Below are positions 61,336 through 64,000 of a stretch of DNA of 64,000 nucleotides, piece after piece (position 1 is the first letter of the stretch; every line of letters begins with the position of its first letter). The DNA is taken from the NCBI GenBank assembly GCA_904846265.1, contig CAJHAA010000001.1, positions 62,001-126,000 on the forward strand, written 5' to 3'. The DNA is from Psychrobacter immobilis. GTDB taxonomy: Bacteria; Pseudomonadota; Gammaproteobacteria; Pseudomonadales; Moraxellaceae. The notes below the pieces were generated by a model that had not been told where the DNA came from, ran no database searches, and worked only from the letters and a program-made list of their open reading frames with translations. The position numbers were made by a program, and so were the translations under genes.

Positions 61336-63969
61336 TTAAACGATATCTAACGTGCCATCGATAAACTCTTTGGCAAAGCGCTGCAGCATACCGCCTGCGT
61401 TGTACATTTTGACCTCATCAGCAGTATCTAAACGACATTTCACTGAGGCTTTATCGACAGTGCCATCTGTGCGGTTAATGACCAATGTCATCTCACCGCC
61501 AGCAGACACTTCGCCTTCGATATCGAATATTTCAGTACCATCGATATTTAGGGTATTACGATTGACACCTTCTTTAAACTGTAAAGGTAGCGCTCCCATA
61601 CCGACTAAGTTTTGACGATGGATACGCTCAAAATCTTCAGCGACGACGACTTCTACGCCAGCTAAACGCACACCTTTAGCAGCCCAGTCGCGGCTTGAAC
61701 CTTGACCATAGCCATCACCTGCGATGATGATAAGCGGCTGTTCACGGTTCATATAGATTTCGATTGCTTCCCACATGCGCATAACTTGACCTTCAGGCTC
61801 TACTCTGGCTAATGAGCCTTGAATAACTTCACCTGTCTCGTCACGTACCATCTCATTCAATAGCTTAGGGTTGGCAAAGGTTGCACGCTGCGCGGTTAAG
61901 TGGTCGCCGCGATGGGTGGCGTAAGAATTATAATCTTCGCTAGGTAAACCCATAGTATCAAGGTACTCGCCAGCAGCTGAGTCACCTAAGATAGCATTAG
62001 ATGGTGATAAATGGTCGGTCGTGATGTTATCACCAAGCACCGCTAACGGGCGCATACCTTTTAGCTTATTCATCGCTGCCATTTTGCCTTCCCAATACGG
62101 CGGACGGCGGATATAAGTAGTCTGTTCACGCCAGTCATATAGTGGGCTTAACGCTTTACCTGTGTCTTTTTTGGCTTCATCAAACATTGGGATATATACA
62201 GCATTGAATTGCTCAGGCTTTACTGCTTTGGCGACGATTGCATCGACTTCATCATCATCAAACCAGATGTCTTTTAGATAAACATCATTGCCGTTTTGGT
62301 CTTTGCCTAACGAGTCTTTTTCGATATCAAAACGGATATTACCGGCGATAGCATAGGCAATCACCAATGGTGGTGATGCCAAAAATGCTTGCTTAGCATA
62401 CGGATGGATACGACCATCAAAGTTACGGTTACCAGATAGCACCGCAGTGGTAAACAGATCGTTATCGATGATCTCTTTTTCGATATCAGGGTCGAGCGCG
62501 CCACTCATGCCGTTACAGGTGGTACAAGCAAAACCAACCACGTCAAAGCCAATTTCTTGTAGCTCAGGCATCAGACCAGCTTCTTCTAGATACATTTTGA
62601 CCGTTTTTGAGCCGGGTGCGAGTGACGATTTAACCCAAGGCTTGCGTAACAAACCTTTCTTATTAGCATTACGAGCAACTAAGCCTGCTGCAACCATATT
62701 GCGTGGATTAGAAGTATTGGTACAGCTGGTAATCGCGGCAATAATCACCGCACCATCTGGCATCAGACCATCTTTTGGTTCTGGTAATTTATCTTCAGGA
62801 GCGTGAGCAATACCTTTGGCAACCAAATCCGTGGTGGATACGCGAGCATGTGGACGTGAAGGGCCCGCCATGTTACGGACAACAGCGGACAAGTCAAACT
62901 CTAGGACGCGGGCGTATTCGGCTTTTTCCATGCCGTCAGCCCATAGACCCACTTGCTTGGCATACTGCTCAACCAGTTTAATCTGATCTTCACTACGACC
63001 AGTTAGGCGTAAGTAATCGATGGTTTGCTCATCGATATAGAACATCGCAGCCGTTGCGCCATACTCAGGGGTCATATTAGAGATAGACGCGCGGTCACCG
63101 ACACTCAGCTGACGTGCACCTTCACCAAAGAACTCGATATAGGTAGAGACTACGCCAGCATCACGTAAGAACTCGGTCATAGCGAGTACTAAATCGGTGC
63201 CAGTAATGCCTTTTTGCAGTTTGCCCGTTAGCTTAACGCCGACGTAATCAGGCAGGCGCATATATGATGGATTGCCCAACATCACGCTTTCAGCTTCAAG
63301 CCCGCCAACACCGATTGAGATGACACCTAAAGCATCAACCATTGGTGTATGACTGTCAGTACCGACTAAGGTATCAGCAAAAGCGACTTGTTCACCGGCT
63401 TTGTTTTGTACCACTTGCACGACCGGTGACATTTTTTCTAGGTTAATTTGGTGCATGATGCCGTTACCAGGTGGTACAACGTTGACGTTATCAAAGGCAT
63501 ACTGACACCAGTTGATAAAGTGGAAACGGTCATCGTTACGGCGCTCTTCGATAGCACGGTTTTTCTCAAATGCGTTTTCTTCAAAGCCTGCATGCTCAAC
63601 AGCTAGCGAGTGGTCAACGATGAGCTGAGTCGGTACAATAGGGTTTACTTTAGATGGATCACCGCCTTGCTCAGCGATGGCATCACGTAAGCCCGCCAAA
63701 TCAACAAACGCCGTCTGACCCAAAATATCATGACAAACCACGCGGGCAGGGTACCAAGGAAAATCTAAATCTTGTTTGCCTTCTATATGCTGTTTAAGCG
63801 CCGCGGTTAGCTCTTCTGGTGGGCAACGGCGCACCAAGTTTTCACATAGTACTTTTGAGCAAAACGGTAGCTTGTCATACGCGCCAGCTTCGATGTTTTC
63901 GATGGCTGCACGGGTATCAAAATAATACAAATCAGTATCTGGAAGCGGCTTTTTGAATTGTTCGTTCAT
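61336..63969 (-). CDS. acnD: Fe-S dependent 2-methylcitrate dehydratase AcnD
   Basis: Aconitase-family enzyme dehydrating 2-methylcitrate in the methylcitrate cycle. The start is probably ATG 63969, where the family N-terminus begins (MNEQFKKPLPDTDLYYFD), giving 877 residues; ATG 63993 is in frame with eight more residues. Iron-sulfur ligands are Cys424 (ITSCTNTSNP), Cys490 and Cys493 (GFACTTCNGMSG), numbered from the longer start. Other blocks: VCHDILGQTAFVDLAG, QLIVDHSLAVEHAG, GTDSHTPMVDALGV, and the swivel-domain GDGYGQGSSRDWAAKG. The length fits the AcnA/AcnD type. prpC and prpB are expected immediately upstream, beyond the window. Confidence 0.95.
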   Translation of the reverse strand: MNEQFKKPLPDTDLYYFDTRAAIENIEAGAYDKLPFCSKVLCENLVRRCPPEELTAALKQHIEGKQDLDFPWYPARVVCHDILGQTAFVDLAGLRDAIAEQGGDPSKVNPIVPTQLIVDHSLAVEHAGFEENAFEKNRAIEERRNDDRFHFINWCQYAFDNVNVVPPGNGIMHQINLEKMSPVVQVVQNKAGEQVAFADTLVGTDSHTPMVDALGVISIGVGGLEAESVMLGNPSYMRLPDYVGVKLTGKLQKGITGTDLVLAMTEFLRDAGVVSTYIEFFGEGARQLSVGDRASISNMTPEYGATAAMFYIDEQTIDYLRLTGRSEDQIKLVEQYAKQVGLWADGMEKAEYARVLEFDLSAVVRNMAGPSRPHARVSTTDLVAKGIAHAPEDKLPEPKDGLMPDGAVIIAAITSCTNTSNPRNMVAAGLVARNANKKGLLRKPWVKSSLAPGSKTVKMYLEEAGLMPELQEIGFDVVGFACTTCNGMSGALDPDIEKEIIDNDLFTTAVLSGNRNFDGRIHPYAKQAFLASPPLVIAYAIAGNIRFDIEKDSLGKDQNGNDVYLKDIWFDDDEVDAIVAKAVKPEQFNAVYIPMFDEAKKDTGKALSPLYDWREQTTYIRRPPYWEGKMAAMNKLKGMRPLAVLGDNITTDHLSPSNAILGDSAAGEYLDTMGLPSEDYNSYATHRGDHLTAQRATFANPKLLNEMVRDETGEVIQGSLARVEPEGQVMRMWEAIEIYMNREQPLIIIAGDGYGQGSSRDWAAKGVRLAGVEVVVAEDFERIHRQNLVGMGALPLQFKEGVNRNTLNIDGTEIFDIEGEVSAGGEMTLVINRTDGTVDKASVKCRLDTADEVKMYNAGGMLQRFAKEFIDGTLDIV

Positions 63970-64000
63970 TGGTTGTACTAGGGCGTTGTCCATGAGTCAC

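Overview
The window looks like chromosomal DNA of a moderately low-GC gammaproteobacterium of the family Moraxellaceae, most probably Psychrobacter. The basis is the gene content and protein style: a recC-recB-recD cluster with very long subunits, a CstA / cory-CC-star / ArsA-type ATPase group, a DUF2868-DUF3482 pair, acnD-prpF propionate genes, and a YadA-type adhesin. The genus call is inference from recognised families, not a database result. There is no prophage, integrase, complete insertion sequence, rRNA or CRISPR array.

Layout. 1-4.1 kb: aromatic amino acid degradation (hpd cut by the window edge, phhA, phhB), then an NhaC-type Na+/H+ antiporter with a strong terminator. 4.1-8.7 kb: a poorly explained 0.5 kb spacer, overlapping Fur-box-like hexamers, and a ferric-siderophore ABC importer (fhuC, lipoprotein fhuD, double-length fhuB). 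8.9-13.1 kb: small stand-alone genes (DUF3817, GST, an unknown helical protein, an M14 carboxypeptidase) and debris, including the 3' end of a cardiolipin synthase gene. 13.3-15.3 kb: a trimeric autotransporter adhesin with regular 14- and 15-residue repeats. 15.6-28.5 kb: one long minus-strand nitrogen-scavenging locus, read urtA-B-C-D-E then ureD-A-BC-E-F-G-J. It imports urea, hydrolyses it with nickel urease and assembles that enzyme. UreB and UreC are one polypeptide. A sigma-54-like promoter and three TGCACCA half-sites lie upstream of urtA.

28.9-32.3 kb: an FAD-dependent dehydrogenase, tRNA-Arg(CCT), a membrane-anchored ModA-like protein and an unknown protein. 32.8-44.9 kb: recC, recB, recD and a MepB-family gene. 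45-53 kb: hypoxanthine phosphoribosyltransferase, an unknown protein, cstA, the cory-CC-star/ArsA pair and the DUF3482/DUF2868 pair. 53.2-64 kb: a short-chain dehydrogenase, then a minus-strand 2-methylcitrate (propionate) region in which acnD, prpF and prpD are separated by a Sel1-repeat lipoprotein, a DUF4145 protein, an ABC exporter and a membrane-tailed acetyltransferase. prpB and prpC would be expected just beyond position 64000.

Short non-coding repeats whose ends resemble GGGCGTGTCTTCA, bounded by TA, sit between genes near 5.4, 37.4 and 54.0 kb, with one isolated end near 53.0 kb. They look like miniature inverted-repeat elements. The points most worth following up are the UreB-UreC fusion, the urt/ure control region, the 15-bp repeat array at the ureD start, the CstA/cory-CC-star/ArsA group, and the DUF4145 gene lodged among the propionate genes.
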